Shown: positions 11,672 to 26,600 of the stretch, piece by piece | Position numbering within the stretch: position 1 is the first letter of the stretch | Layout: every line of letters begins with the position of its first letter | Assembly: GCA_040954595.2 (NCBI GenBank) | Contig: CM082578.2 | Coordinates: 5,394,001-5,458,000 of the forward strand | DNA: 64,000 nucleotides | DNA from: Balanoglossus misakiensis | Taxonomy: Eukaryota > Hemichordata | Direction: 5' to 3' | The notes under the pieces: generated by a model | The model's database searches: none | The model's input: only the letters and a program-made list of their open reading frames with translations | What the model was told of the DNA's origin: nothing | Translations under genes and position numbers: made by a program

Positions 11672-14600
11672 TTATTCTGCATTTTCTTGGCTCTGTTCCT
11701 GCAATCGTTTGGACAGCGCGTCCATATTTGGCGCCGCAGCGATGCTGCCACTGCGGGTCAGTCGTTTCTTCTTGGCGTGTCTCTCCTTCAAGATCTTTTC
11801 CCGCTCTTTCTCCGTCATGTTTTTGGTGATTTTGCGTCCGTCGTCGAATTTCACTTTCTTCTCCGACTGGCCGGCCTCCCCAACACCTTCCCCAGTGTCT
11901 TCGTCGATCATCTGTTGGCAGAGAATGTGGAAAGAACAAAAAATGAGACAATCGATCGGACCCATGAAAAGGTTGTAGAACTTTTCCTTCTCTGGTTGGA
12001 TACTGAGATCAGGAGTGAACGAACCTCGGTCATACAAAATCTTTGTCTTCTGTGGTCCACATAAATCGTCTCAGAAGTGCTTTCAGAGTTTTAATTTCAA
12101 CAAAATTCGAAATTTCAAGAGAATTTGAAATGCTGGCTTCTTTGTACTTTTCATAGCGAATCTAGGGGAACTTGTGTGTACTGCTTCTCCCCGGGAGTGA
12201 TGACTGACATTGCAGCAGGCCATTGAAAGCTTCCCTAGCTTAATTATCATACAAAGTGTGCTTAAAATAAAACCAAGTTCTTCAAACTGTGATGTGCTTG
12301 GTTTGCACAACTCTCTCCACCAACCACTGTAACAGCACTGTTGGTAGTAGCACCCGAAAATATAAAGTTATCACACGGTGAACAACAATAAAGCGGTTAC
12401 GCTTAGTGATTGCTTAATTAAAACCTTCCCAGCATGCACCGCCACAAACACAACTCAACTGTAAACACATTTCCCATTGTTAGCGGACCATCACACTTTG
12501 CATAGCTTGCAACAGACTCAGCTCTATGCATGTGAACGTGAAAATGGCTGTTACAATTTTTCTGGATCAGCCATAATTCTGATGACTGCATTCGTGGCAA
12601 AAAGTTAGATTCAGTGGTTGCCACACTGTGGACTCTTGTAGGGTTGAGTTGGGGATCACGGCAGTTCAAATTTCCGAGTTATCACTCTGCGGGCACATTC
12701 AGACCTCACCACCAACACCACAACTGTTGTTCTGTGTGGACAAGAAACTCAGTGCACCAAAGTTACAGCACACCTGTCTACATGTGAGTGACAGGTTCTT
12801 AGGATACCCCCACACATGGGCAAAATTTGAAACAACTTGATGAACTGTAGCTGTGGTATTGGTGCTTGTAAATCAGTCAAAGTCAGCAAAATTGTATTTC
12901 ATGGCAGGGACAGTTACGATTAGATTTCTAAACTCACATCATCAGCAGTACTATTACATTGTAGTTTGTTTTACTACTGTAGACTGGTTGAGATGGTGTT
13001 TGACACTGACTGTGCACGAGTGGAACACTGCAAGGCACACGCAAGTCAACACAACCATTGTACACGATTGCAACTTGAACAAAATCACTCCACATTTACC
13101 ATGGCAACCCTTATAACACGCAACAATCATGTTTGCTATTCAGACAAGACATCCTGGAGCTGTGATTGGAGATGAGAACAAACAAACTATCAAGTGTTAG
13201 GACTTTTTTTGGGAGGGGGGGGGGAGGGCTGTGGTTTGTCTATCACACTTCAGGTTTAAAAAGTAAAGGTTTGTACTCCTGTCAAAGAATTTCGTCGGTA
13301 ATTTGTAAAACCAGTTTTGATAAGCTTTGACATAAAAACAACAACAAACAGATGTACGTGTGTCAAAACCATTGCATTGACCATTCACAGATTTGTCCTC
13401 TCACTACCATGGTTTCGTCCAAATTGATTCTTTTCTACACTACCGGGTAACACTATGCATGTAGTTGGACCTCCACCACAGACATACAGGGGGAGGGGGG
13501 GGGTGGTCAAAGGCTTGAGTGTGACCCAGTTGAAGAATTGATCACACTGCAACCAACAAAAGTGTATCTATTCACATAAGAATGCATTTACCCCCCTGCA
13601 AATTTGTTTTTGTTTTTACTTGTAGTGATCCATGTTCTTTATTAGAGACCCACATACACAGAACAGTGGAGTTGGCTCCATGTCTGGTTGATAACACTGT
13701 ACTTGCTATGCGTTGTTGTGATACCTACCACCCACATAACATGCAACAAGACTGTTACACAGGTCAGGTGTGTATGCCGTAACTAATATTACTGGGGTGA
13801 CACTATTAGTTGGAACATCAAAGTTACTTATTTTTTGAGGGTAGGGATGCAAGGAATAAATTTATATGCGCTGTCAATCAGCTGTGTATTTCAGGGATGG
13901 TCCAATAAAGAGGACCACTCATATATGCTGTATAGACAACCTGCATATGTCTTACTGATCCAACCACAGATAATTTTTTGGGATTTCAGTGTACCAACTA
14001 AATGCCACCACAGAAATAGAAGTCACCTCTTGCCAGGATTCGTATGGCAAACACACACAGAGACCAATTTTGCATGCAAATGAATGAGTGGGGGGTGGAC
14101 AGGTGGTTGCATCACACAAACTGTAACCTTTAACAGCAATGCAACGATCTACAAGCTGTCGAACTATTAAACAGCTAATTAACATGCGACACACAATGCA
14201 TTTGATGAGAAGCTCTCCATGCAGTTTTCTGGATGTGGCGATGCTTAAAAAAAATTAAATATTTTGGAAGAGAAATTTCATACCACTGTCCCGGGACAGA
14301 AAGTTAATACGAGAGTCTAGTTTACTCAGCAACAGGAGGTAGTGTGAACTTCTTCTGAAGATAAAGATAACATCATCATGGTTACAACATCAAAGGAAAG
14401 ACAGCAAAGGCTTTACAAAGATACAAAAATTACACTGCTTTTGAAAGGTTAAGGGATAGTTTTTTTTATTATATCGAGTTTCAAGAAGATATTTTTTTTC
14501 ATGGAGAGGTGGAAACTGAAAAATTTGAAGACAGGTATGCAGTTATTGAAAGGTTTATTATTGAAAATACTACTTTTTGACACTTTTTTTCTTACTAAGT

Positions 14601-17600
14601 ATCTGCTTACTGAATTTGAACAATCAGGAGAAACAGAACATAACTTTGCATTAAGATGAAACTCAATTCGTCGAGAATGATAACTACACACCTACAATGA
14701 AAACAGGACATGCGCAGACAGAATACACATATTCACACAAAAAAATAAATCAAAACAAAACAAAAACAGGCATTGACATAAAGGCTCTCTCTCGCTGCCC
14801 TTTTTCCATCAATTATGTTTGACACAAGACAAGTTGCTTATGTTATTCTACATGTGGATTTGTAGTGAATCAACGTTCAGCCACACACAACATCCATCCA
14901 ACTTGTGGACACGAGAGTGAAAAACTCGCCAAAATGAATAATCGTTCTCTCTATCATTTATTCATTTTGGGCAAGTTTTTAGTCTAATATCATACAAGCA
15001 AGATGGAACTTGTGTGTGTTTGAACATTTATTCACTAGATATACATACATGTATGTACATTAACATAAACAATGTCTTGTATCAAATATAATTAATAGAA
15101 ATAGGGCAGCGAGAGAGAGACTTTGTCCCTTTAACATAAAGAAGGTTGGCCATACAAACATTCACACGATGTCCCACTGAAACATAATGTGTGCATGCAC
15201 TCACACAAATACACACATACAATTAAATTTCAAACACCATAATAATTTGGAGGAGATCTGAACTTACACTTTTGACTCCCTTCTTCACTTCCAGTTCATC
15301 CTTCTTAAATCGTTCGTTCATCTGCGCTGCCAGTTTTGCCATCTTCTCGTCGTCTTGCGTTTCGTCTGCCTCCAAAGGATCCAACATTTCGTTGAACGCT
15401 TTGGTGTTCTTTGCCGCCGTCTGTTTCATCGTCATGGTGCGCTCGTATCGTACGCGGGCGATGCGTTCCTTCACCGTGTTGATCTGTCTCTCGCGTTCTT
15501 CCTGCAAGATTATTGGAGATTTATTGGGATTGGTTGTCGAATGAAAGCTTGAACTTCCAGTGAATTTTACCTCCATATTGTTATCTTTCACTGTCTATTG
15601 CACTAAACTCTGTATCATGTTGATTCAATAATTACTGTAAATTAAAGGGACAAAGTCTCTCTCTCGCTGCCTTTTTCCCATTAATTATGTTTGATGCAAG
15701 ATACCGTTTATGTTATTCTACATGTGGATATATAGTGAATCAATGTCCGACCACACACAAGTAGGATGTGAGAGTAAAAACTCGCCCAAAATGAATAAAC
15801 GGTAAAGACCGATTATTCATTTTGGTGAGTTTTTCACTCTCATGTCTACAAGTGGGGTGGAAGGTGTGTGTGGTTGAATGTTGATTCACTATATACCCAC
15901 ATGTAGAATATCATAAACAGTATCGTGTATCAAACATTATTACTAGAAAAAGGGCAGCGAGGGAGAGAGAGACTTTTTCCCTTTAAAAAACACAGGACTA
16001 CTTGTCTTCCTTTTCTGTAAAGTCTACCAAAATTATTGAGAGTCCCCATACCAGAGCCTAGTTTTCCAGACACCAAAGAATCAATATCACTTCTGTTACC
16101 TTTTGTGTTCTTTCCAGCATCGATTTATGTTTGACACCTAAACCAACCACGGCTGCTGCTTCATCTTGATGGCGCACCTTGCGTCTATCCAACTTCTCTT
16201 TGAGCTAAATCAGACAACATTCAAACGAAGAATTAAGGATGAAAACTATTAAAATTTACCAACATTTACAGAGTAGTGTATTTTACTTGACTAAAGTACA
16301 CTGAAATGTTGGCCATTTTTACTTTTTATTTTCCAGTTTATAGTCAATTTGTAACACTGACCAAATGAACACCGAGAATAAGAAATTTGCTAACTGCAGC
16401 TACCAACTCACCATTTCGGCTTGTTTCTGTTGTTGTTTCGCTATCTTCAACTGTGCACTTGTCTGTTCTCTCACCAACGCTGAGAATATCTGCTTTTTCT
16501 TCTCTTCTGATACATCAATATCCAACACTGTTTTCTCCCGTTTCATTCTGAGTGGCGGCTGGAAAAATAAACAACAACAAATCCTTGTGATCACTGAGAT
16601 ATTTTATTTCCTATATGATTAATAATCTGTAAAAGAAGTCATTACTGCAAATTAAAGATTATAAATTGTTACTAAAATGACTGACAGGTCATAGGTCATC
16701 ACCCTGTGTTGATAAGTCACCCTTCTGTAGAAGATATCAATTGTATAGAACGAACACTTTGCACTTCACGGCCAAATGCAAACTAAACCATGTATTTCAG
16801 TTGACTTGGCCGTTTTGTTATAGAGCGCCCTCAACACCGACACAGTCAAGATCTTTCTTCTTACCAGTTCAGCAGCAGAAGCAGCTTCGCTGTCAACCGA
16901 CACTTTCTTCTTGGCTTCTTCTTCAACTCTTCTACTCTCTTCGCTCATTTCTTTCTTTCTCTTTTCTTCGTCGTGTTGTTCTTTCTTTTTCTGTGCGTCT
17001 TCTTTTGACTTCTGGGCTTTCTTCCTCTGTTCCCGCCTGGCTGCCAGTTTTTCCTTCATCTGTTGATGCGAGACAAGACACTAACCCTCTTGGAATCAAA
17101 CTTTATTTGGCAGATTCCTAGTGTGAGTTTTAGACACATCGCCATCGCCATGTGAAGCACTCACTTTATCTTATAGAGACATTATCTGTAACTGTTGGCT
17201 ATATTTTCAGTATTTTTGTTCTGTGTACCAAATGCATTTTCTTGTTCTACTCCAAACAGCACACTAGTATATCCAGTACTCCACTTGTCAACATAGTCTG
17301 TACATGTATATGTATAATGGCCACTGGTATTGTCGACAAATGAATTCTAGTCCAGATTTGAATTCAAATTTTGCACAATAACAATACTGACTTTATACAT
17401 ATAGGTTGAGTCAATACGCTGGACACTGGGCATTTCATCATACCTCAGGGATAAAAAAAAAATGCAGTAGATACACAAAACAAAAATACTGAAAACATAG
17501 CGAAAAGTTACAGCAAATGGAGCTTTATTGTTGATGTGACAATAGCCCCGCGCTTGAATCTGGCTTCTAGGTGCTGCTTGATACGAAGCATGTTTGTCAA

Positions 17601-20600
17601 ACCCGGCAGGCAATGCATTTACTGCAACTCAGTAGAATAAGACATCTTCAGACAACCAAGATTTCCAGAATGAAGGTATAAATGCCCAAAGTGGCCAACT
17701 TTGCCGTGAGGAAACAAGGTATCCCTAAATAAAACTACCATGATTGTAAGATGATGGGCATATACAAGAATACCCAAAAGAGACAATTCATTAATGAAGA
17801 CTTTCAAGTTAATTGGTGATTCCTGATAATTACCATATTGCCTTGTCTTCCCTTCTCCTCGTCTTCTTTCATTTGTTGTAATTCCTGAGTTCTCTCCGCA
17901 TTCTTCAAGAGAGCAATAGCCATGACTTCTTCAAACTGTTTCTCATCTCTGGCCATTCTCTTCAATTCCAATCTCTCCTTCATCTGTTGTTTTTGTTTCT
18001 CCAACTGAGATTGCATGGCCTGTTGGACAACATTGTACCACAGTTGTTAAAATTAAAATGTCTAGGACTCCAATACCACAAATACAGTATTTAGTATTTA
18101 CTTTAATAGTCTGCAAAATATTTCTGAAGCTTGGTTTTAATGGTGAAAAAAACTATGGGTATGTTCAAGACAAGATACAATATTACATTATAAAAAAGCT
18201 ACCTGGATTTGTCATGAATCTGGCCAGAAAATCACAAAGTCAAAGATGGCTTTATTGGTTGATAATGTACATGTACATCATCATACACCAGGTTTTTGTA
18301 TTGCATGTATCTCTGATTCTCAATGTATAAACATCCTTTGATACATTTAAAATGTGAGTCAATAAAATAACAATGACACAACATTGACTGAGACGCTCCA
18401 TAGAGATTCTTACCTTCTTTTTAGCAGCATGTTGTTTTTCCAACTCGGCTAACATTGCCTGCGGATCGATGGCATCACCTTCACGCCTGGCTCTCTCTGG
18501 TCATCAAAGAAAGAAAGAACACAAAAACATTTAGTAATCAGATTGTGCACTTGCTGCTTTCTCACCTGTTGACCCTGTTGTTAGTTTATGCCAAGTCAAA
18601 CCATGTGGCAAGATTTTAACAAGAAAAACAAATTAAATCTTTACAAACTCAGTCCATGAGAATTCATGACTGTCAACAAAAACAAAAATTTAAAAGCTTC
18701 AGCCCATCAACAAGAGTATGATCTCTTTATTTTGACAAATTTTTAAACAATTTAGAGTTTTTGATTAATTTTGGTAGATCATAAAAACAGAAAATGAGAC
18801 AACCAGGTAAACTATACAGATAAAGCATTTCGGCAGTGAAAGCGATAAATGGTGTTTCCAGTCATCCTAAAAAATATAGCATCATACATGAGGAATTACT
18901 GTCTCTTTAATGTCACTAAAAAAATTGCATAAAAAAATTAAAAGCAAACCACAGCAAACATGCCAAAAAGTAGTCTAATACAACACATGCGAAAACCAAG
19001 TTTTTAGTTCAAACCATTATATAACTATAACTGCATGGTGTTAGAAAATGGCATAATATGATCAAAGAAGCAAAGGGCAAAATTCAAACACAGCGAGAAA
19101 TAATGAAGCCTTAGCTGTAAAGAACTCTGACTTACTGACTTCTGTTTTATCCAGAGTAGAGACAGACATGCAAGAACATTCCATGAAGAAGAAAAGATAT
19201 TATGATGAGTACAATTATGGAACTGTGAAACTGACATAATCATTTGGGCAATAGCACACACCGACTCATTTGCATGCTTGGAAGTTGAAAATGACTTGAT
19301 CACAGAAGATGTAATGAAGAGATTTGCCAGGTAAACTTATAGCAAGCTAATAACTCATCTCAGAAATGTGGATATTTCATCTACTGGTATCTAAAGTTTC
19401 TTGTGTTTAGATTGACTAGAAAGTGGAATGCCAAAAAAGCGATGAATTTTGAGTTGCTGAATTAAATACAATGTATATTTCATTTCAGTTAGCTCTGAGT
19501 CTGTAACTTTCACCAATTTAAATTTAAGAGTTAATCTTTAACTATTCTTCTTAGCTTTTACCAGCAAAAAGGCACAATAGAAATTGGCAAATATCTTTCA
19601 TGAAATGTTGATTGGCAAAGAAATTTCCATGATCTCACACATTTTACTTTAAAGAAGTGATGAAAGTTGCATGTATAGTTCGTCGACCCATGACTTGGCT
19701 CTGAATGACCAACCTTATCATCACAAATCAACCAGAGATTGGCAAGCTTACAAAATGCTTTGTTGGTTAGAGCAAGTCATTTCAGACTACTTGTTGATTT
19801 ATGTGAACTGACAGCATGAAAGCGCGTGTGATGATAATTGCACAAACTTGGAACAAAACTGCACAATGCATCTGTGTTGTGCTAGCATGCTTACAGGAAA
19901 AACACACAATGCTCAAAGTTAAGCAAGACATCATATAGGAAATTATGACTTCTCTTGTAAAGTTACTGTAATATTTAACAGTAATTACACCTTCTTTGAA
20001 GTATCACTATGGTCATTGAAAGTTTGAGCAAACAGGGAGAAATGTGATAATCTGGACAGCCTGGATAAACTTGACATATTCTGCTCAATCATTTCAACTG
20101 AACAATAGTCTGGCTGTTATATGAATGCATGGTGAAATGACTATTTGACGGAAGTTTAACGGATGAAATTACAACACACCAGGATTGGTTTGCACAGTTG
20201 TGCATTGTAAAGAGAAATCACACTGCAACAAACAAACAAACAAACAAACATAAAACAAGACAGAACACTTACTCTTTGCTGAAATCCAAACCACGGAAAT
20301 ATATGAAGACAGTTTGAAGAACAAGAAAACAGACAAATTATGAAGAAAAAACAGATGACAGAAGATGAGAAAAAACATGCAGTACTGTGAAAGTGTAAAG
20401 AAAGCATAGAAAGTATAAATTAAAGTAAGTTGATCAAGTTTGAAAAGAGATTAGCGTTACTAGTATCAATGACAATCTGACAATTGATCTCTTGAAGTTG
20501 CAAATGTAAATTTTTGTGATATATATCTCTCTCTCTCTTATTCTATCTATACATCCGTCTGTCTGTCCATCTGTGTCTGGCATATTATCTACATGTATAT

Positions 20601-23600
20601 GTCTCACTGTAGCTGTATTTTTTGTGTTTATTTATGTGTGTGTGTCTGTGTGTCGTCCTTCCCATGGAACATGACACAAACCAAGTGCTCAGGATTAGCG
20701 TCTCATGTGGTTCACAATACAAACTACATGTTCATCTTCATGGACATAGAAGCATAAACCACCACTGATAAATGAAGGAAACGATTCCACAGTAATCAGC
20801 ATATTAACACAATTTCAGGAATAAACATGGCACAACAAACAACACCCTGAATATCAGTGTTCATGTGAAGAATTATAATGACACCACGTGGGGAAAAACA
20901 AAAGTATTCAGGTTTAAACTCATTGAGGGTGCACAACCTGTGGCATTCACAGACTTACGGGGAGCCACTGTTGCACGGTCTTCTGGAAGAAGGAATAACA
21001 TGGGAAGATGGCGATGTCAGGAGACGATAGATCCAAAAAAGGAAAGGACTCACAAAGAAGCGGAAACTGGAGTGAAACACAACAGAAAACTCAAATCCAT
21101 GCACCGAACATTAACACACTACAAACAAGGCATCACAACTCAACAGATACAGACAGTATCACTGATAGCATTACTAAATTGACCATCCATTCATTCTCTG
21201 TCTGAATGAAATCAAGTCCCAACTTTTATCTAGAAACAGAATACAATATACAATGAAAACAGATCGAGCTGCTCAGAAGGAATGTACATGTACTGACAAT
21301 TGATTGTTTTCTATCAGTCCAATTGATAGGAAAACAAAGTGATTGCATAAACTGTTGCCAGTCTCAGTTGATAAGAAACAGTTATTGTACAAATTATTGC
21401 AAGTCTAACAAAGACATGTGTTGACACCAGGGAGGAAATTGGGTTAGGTTTAGGGTAAACATTCTTATCACTAATATTCATTGTGGTCTAAACCACAGGT
21501 AGGTTTTCATTTTTGTCTTGAATGGGAAAGCCTACAAATTGCTTTCGTTTTCACTTTGCTGATCAAAATTTTAAAAATCAATGGTCAGTACATATTTTCA
21601 GTGCAGCTCACTCGGTTTCATCGTATCACATTATAAAAGTCATTCCTAAGGATGATAGTGAGTTCAAAATAAAGTAGATAATGTTTGTTGATTCATCTAT
21701 TACATGCCATAAGTTGAACCTACCACTGATGTCCTGTTTCTGTTTCTCAAAATCCGAATCCAAATTCTTCATTTCACTTTCCAGTTCTTTGATGTCTGTG
21801 CTGCGAATGCTGACCATACTCTCTGTCCGCATCACTTGCAACGGACTTGTTCCTAAAACGGTCATCGCCAAGTTGTCGAACCAGCCTTCGCGCCGTGCTC
21901 TACGTTGGTCTTCTTTCAGATTGTCGAACAAAGACTCTTTCTGTAGATATGCAGAGATGCAGGTAGGTTCACTGTTTTCATTTTCAAGTTGGTATGAGTG
22001 TAAAAGCAGGGGATGAGATTTCAATAGACTTCACTTTTGCTTATTTCATTGTTAGCACATAGGAAACAAATCATGACTTATTTTCAAGACTATGACTAGA
22101 AAATTTATCAGTGGCTCAGTTTACGATGGCTTTCAAAATGAACTGCAGATGACAGCTAAGTCTAACTGTAACAGATCTGTATATAGGCTGCTGACAGCTT
22201 GACCTGGCTCCTGCTGTAGCTTTCAGCAATCAGGGGATGGGGGTAGGGTAGCTTGATTGGAACAAAGAAAGCATTTGGTGACTCACTTTATCCGAGGAGA
22301 GAATACTGCTCATAGCTGTACTTTCTGCTTGCTGTTTCTCTTGCAGTGAAGACATCAGAGTTACAGTTGACTCTGTAGATAACTCCTCTTCTGTGAAGTC
22401 GGCCTGTTTGAGAAGCGAGCGGCGACTTTCTGCATTCACACAGGGAAAAATAAAAACATAAGAGTCAGTGTTGTTCTATAGTCAGTTCCACGTACTACTG
22501 TAAAACATGTTATTTTCGCGACAGGAAATTTTTACGATATCGAGAGAGGCCACTGTTTCACGAGTATTAATTTTCGCGTTCTCTTATTTCATTCACTGCA
22601 TCGTTATCTCTGAAAATTTTTTTACACGACTTTTTATTTTCACGTTATTTTGGCTCTCACGTATATCGCGAAAATTTATTGCTCGCGAAAATAACATGTG
22701 TTACAGTATATTCAAGAGACTATTAAATTCACCATTAAATTTAACCATGTTACATACACAGTGAGTGGAAAGATGTAGTTTAACCCAAAATTTACTTCTG
22801 ACTCTGTGCTTCTTTTTGGTGGTAGAACAACAACAGCAACAACAACAACAATCTCTCCATTTTACCTTCCACTTTGAGCTGTACAGATTCTTCCAGGATA
22901 TCATACTGTCTCTCTTGATTTTCTGCCAGTTTGGTGAGATGTTGTCCAAGTTTTTCCGGAGGTAAATTGTGGAAATCCGCAATATCTGCATCTTTCTGGG
23001 ATTTCTTGCGCCATTTCCTTCGCTTCGCTTCCAACTGTTCGAGTTTATTTCTCAGCTCCTGCAAAATGATTGGGTCAGGAAGAGGAAGAATATCATTATT
23101 ATAGTAAACTAGTGTTGGTTATATAGAAATGTCTGAACCAGCAAAAAGCTCAAATGATGCATACAATGACATTACTTGTGTTGTTCAGACACAGATTTGG
23201 GTCTGCAATTTGTATTTCAAATAAAAAGATATCAATTTGAAACTTCTGTATGTACGAAGTATGTGAAATACAACAGAATTACATGAGGAAACCCTCACTG
23301 ACATGACTGTCACAAATGTCTTTTTACTGTATGCAGCTAACACATCATATGACTAGAGCTGTAAAAGCTTCCCTGCATACCAATAGTTTTGTCATAAATT
23401 CTGTTTTCTTAACTGTACATCATATGTACATGGTGATGAAAACCACAGCTAAAAACACAGAAACAGTGCAGTTTGTGTTTCAGTAAAAAGATTCAATGAA
23501 CATTCTCAGAGTTGTCAACAAAACTGTGCTAAGTTGTCAAGGAAATGACGTGTACAGTTGTTATGGAAAGCAAAATTTTAGGGAAAGAATTGCAACTCAC

Positions 23601-26600
23601 CTGATCCGAGAGTTTTTTGGCAAGTTCTCTGCCAGGTTTGTTCCTTTCAGCTGTCTGTATCAACTGAAGTAAAATATCACTCTCTTTTTGGTGTTTCTTC
23701 TCCAGTTCAACCAGGACAGCTTCTTGAAGCGCCACAATCCCTGGAAGAATATTGGACATTCACTTTAAAGGGTGATGATCGTCTATGCATACATGTATGT
23801 ACAAAACCAGAGACTCTGGTTACAAAAATTGTATACAGTCAATGCCATAAGGCAGTGTGCTGTCCTTAACAGACAAAATGGTGGCGGCCATAGTCTGTGT
23901 CGGAGAATGGGAAAACACAACAAATTGGGTCAAAAGAAGGGACAAAACTAAATACGGTGCGCATGAAATATGGGAGGAAGCGAAGAGAGTCCATTATTTG
24001 AATGTGTTGAACGAAAAATTTGCAGAACATTTGGATTGGACGTAATGTTTGTATACACATGCGCCTACAATAAATATATTTAATACTTTAATCATCACAA
24101 ACCCTACATTGTAAATGCTTGCTGTCCTTTTTCAAATCAGCAAAGTCAAATTATAGGATGAAAAGCAATTAATCTATGGATAACCCTGATATTAGTGATG
24201 TATTATGAGTGTGATGTATCATTGTAATAATTATGGCATTTGAGAATTTTTTTATGAATTCAGGTCGAGCATCAGGTGATAATTGTTCTTGCAGCAAATG
24301 AAAGGCACTAATGACACTTAAATTAAAGTGAGAACAATTGGAACTTTAACTGTATTGAATATGAAGTTCTCACAAAGAGTCTTCTGTGTCTGACGAGATA
24401 CTCACCACTGATGAGAATAAAAGAAACAAGTTATAAGACTTTTGTCTTACACCTTTGTGATCATGTTTCATGCATGACTGAAAATGTTCACCACGTATTT
24501 CCCAAGAGGGCAAATTTCAACTTATTCAAGTCAATCTGAAAATACTGCCATGGTAGCCTTCATCACACACGCCCACACCTCACCAACACATACATCCAGA
24601 AAAAAATGGCTACAGAAAATTATATTGACTTAATTTTTGTATGTCAGGAAATGTACTACATGTATACGGTATATATATTTTTTTTCTGCTTTTGCAAGTA
24701 CATGTATACACTCACTCTAATAATCAACACTTCAACTAATTTGGAATAGTTCATCTAGTTGAATAATATAAGAAACATTTGATACTAACGGTAAGATTTG
24801 CCTGTCTGTTTTTTTGAATTGTGATGTTTCTAGTACTTACTAATAATGGACAGAGCATATTGATGTCCATCGCAGACAAGATTTCAACTTTCAAATCGCA
24901 TATGAATTCCACACAGCAAAAAGAAGCAGAGCATACAAGTGGATAAATATTGACATGTTGAATCAAATGATTGATGGTACTCTATAAAAATTAATAATAA
25001 ATTACCTAATACAAAGTATCATGGATCATGACGTGTAAGGTTTCATTTACAATCAACATCTTCACTCACTTCATATCACTATCATGTAAAGTATGGAGTG
25101 TCTCTCCCCAGGAATTACAATGGGGCATATGTTGAAGAGGTAAAGTATTTAGCTCTGGGGGAAAACCCTGCGATTTAACAATTCCTTGTTAGAGTCAATA
25201 CCTAGACAGGGTGTTGACAACATCAACCAAGCAAATCCATGATTTTGCTGTCCGTCGTGTCACTGTAATACCGCACTTAGACTCTCTCACAGCCCACGGT
25301 TCGCTACAAGGCTCTTCACTGATGCGCCCTCAACCGTCTAGCAAAGGTGAAGCCCTATATGATATGGTGTTGTGTAGCGAACCTCTCGCGGGGCACACAT
25401 GCAATCAGACCATAAGCCTGCATGGACGACGAGAGGGACTGTGAGAGAGTCTAGATATTTACAACCCCTAATCCCAAGATTATTTGACTCCACCATCAAT
25501 TTGTCCAGTTTATCCACAAGTCAGCAGTCACAAAAACATTTCTGATTTCTACTTCACAACACCCAACCTAACTTTGTCAGTTTCCTTACCTTCTTTCTGT
25601 TTCCGAAATAAAAACATTGCATCAGCCTTCTTGTTTTCTTCTTCCTCGCTGATCAGTTGTTCGGCAAGAGACGACTTTTTGAGCTCATTTTTCGACGTGC
25701 GTTTCTTCTTGGCAGCTTCAAGGCGTTCTCTCGCTAACTGTTTTTGCCTTTCTCTGTCTTTACTCAAACTGGAACAGAAGGAAAACAAAACAGTGTGATA
25801 TTAGATTGTTTCAGTCAAGCAACAGAGTACAGATCAAGTTTTCATTTTTGATTGGATGACACTGGGCTTATACAATGGGTTGACCTGGAATCAGCCAATT
25901 GGCTCCACTGTTTGTAAAAAAACTGTCTTGATTAATATAATTATGCGGTCTTCTAAAGTACTACTCAGTATATCTCAGAGTGCAAACAAACTTCAAGTTA
26001 AAGCCAAAATAACACTAATATTTGTTTTTTTTTTCCAGTATTTTTCTCCTATGTATCAACTCAGGCTTCTTTCTCAGTTGATACATAAAATACAGAGAAT
26101 CATCTCTAAACAATTGAAAGTAATCTTCATGGAATTGTCAGCAATGTAAGTTGATGTAATTCACTCAATCTGTCCCTTTGAAAGTGTAATAAATCTATTT
26201 GCAAAACTAGCGCAAAATCCATTCAATAATTTACTCCAGTGATTGTAATTACACATTCTCTTATCAAAAATACATGATGCATAATTAAATGTCAATGACA
26301 TCTTAGATGAAGGGCATTTGTAACCTACACCAGAATATCATGTATATTTGTGGTGGCAAGAATCTGCTTGGGCCCTCCTGTACAATCATGGAATCATTAT
26401 GAATGTCCATTTTTATATTAAGCAGGCTTCAATTTCTGTATTCTGATGGTAGCTGCTGAAAGCATTTGAGAAACATGAGTCAGAACGACTGGCCGGTGCA
26501 TGAATGGCCAGAACTGCCAACGGAACTCAAAGTCAGCAGTCATTTCTTGAAAACTGGTGAGACTAGACGGGGATGTCCTTACTGTATCTCTCACATGCCT

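Larger units (their letters stand above)
11672..21940 (-). other. giant gene C-terminal region (eight exons, ~468 residues)
   Basis: Exons in transcript order: 21724-21940, 18414-18496, 17834-18019, 16865-17059, 16412-16558, 16100-16204, 15268-15501, 11672-11911 (1407 nt with stop). The first exon opens like a unit start (EGWFDNLAMTVLG), so this may be a degenerated sixth unit, but later blocks no longer align clearly. Examples are AMLAELEKQHAAKKK, LKEKLDRRKVRHQDEAAAVV and ERIARVRYERTM. The terminal exon is basic and ends NMDALSKRLQEQSQENAE. Most later junctions are phase 0. Confidence 0.8.

Noticed and set aside
11642-12064. 140-codon open frame on the + strand
   Set aside because: It overlaps the terminal exon of the giant gene on the other strand and carries no motif of its own.
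20865-21182. 105-codon frame on the + strand in an intron
   Set aside because: It has no recognised motif, and no splice, polyadenylation or start context sets it apart from chance.
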